Below are positions 14,931 through 14,956 of a stretch of DNA of 14,956 nt, one piece after another. Position numbers and translations under genes: made by a program. The DNA comes from Bacteroidales bacterium. GTDB taxonomy: Bacteria; Bacteroidota; Bacteroidia; Bacteroidales; Paludibacteraceae. The DNA is taken from positions 1 through 14,956 of the forward strand of contig CAAGML010000204.1 in assembly GCA_900771035.1 (NCBI GenBank), given 5' to 3'. The notes below the pieces were generated by a model. That model worked only from the letters and a program-made list of their open reading frames with translations, was not told the DNA's origin and did no database searches. The first letter of the stretch is position 1, and every line of letters starts with the position of its first letter.

Positions 14931-14956
14931 GATTAAACCGTGAACAGGATCGGGAA

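Overview
The window reads as chromosomal DNA of a member of the Bacteroidota, most likely order Bacteroidales. Three sequence clues point there: three promoters or promoter elements of the Bacteroides type (-7 TAnnTTTG, two of them with a -33 TTG 19 bp upstream), almost no purine-rich Shine-Dalgarno sequences in front of genes, and typical families (DUF4254 next to a family 9 glycosyltransferase, lipoproteins with acidic residues after the lipid cysteine, tandem FklB-type FKBPs). No phage, transposase, CRISPR array, rRNA or tRNA gene is visible.

Left part (66-7438, minus strand): a complete tripartite multidrug efflux operon in the order tetR-type regulator, TolC-like outer-membrane channel, membrane fusion lipoprotein, RND (AcrB/HAE1-type) pump, and a small PII-like protein whose ATG overlaps the pump stop codon. 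Gaps are 4, 21 and 2 bp, then a 4 bp overlap, so one transcript from the promoter at 7484-7513 is likely, with the TetR protein controlling its own operon. A four-helix-type membrane protein of unknown function follows after 30 bp (66-989) and may or may not belong to the transcript.

Middle (7439-7992): a long AT-rich divergent intergenic region. It holds the tetR promoter, four head-to-tail 11-bp repeats (7677-7720), two related short REP-like units (7743-7759 and 7814-7830), a widely spaced inverted repeat, a perfect 16-bp palindrome (7895-7910) and the prs promoter (7929-7959). The prs promoter places the prs start at 7993, not at the upstream TTG.

Right part (7993-14844, plus strand): three gene groups. 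(1) prs (PRPP synthase) plus a small predicted surface lipoprotein, ending near a strong hairpin. (2) metK (S-adenosylmethionine synthase), a DUF4254 protein and a heptosyltransferase-like GT9 enzyme, each joined to the next by a 4-bp start/stop overlap. (3) A cytoplasmic FklB-like FKBP, a larger lipoprotein FKBP with a duplicated N-terminal domain, and a DUF2148 ferredoxin-like Fe-S protein, the last again with a 4-bp overlap. The window ends with a 9-bp hairpin and a run of 24 A.

The genes are mostly recognisable housekeeping and envelope functions. The less explained parts are the PII-like partner of the pump, the 11-bp repeat array, the metK-DUF4254-GT9 coupling, and the FKBP-FKBP-Fe-S grouping.
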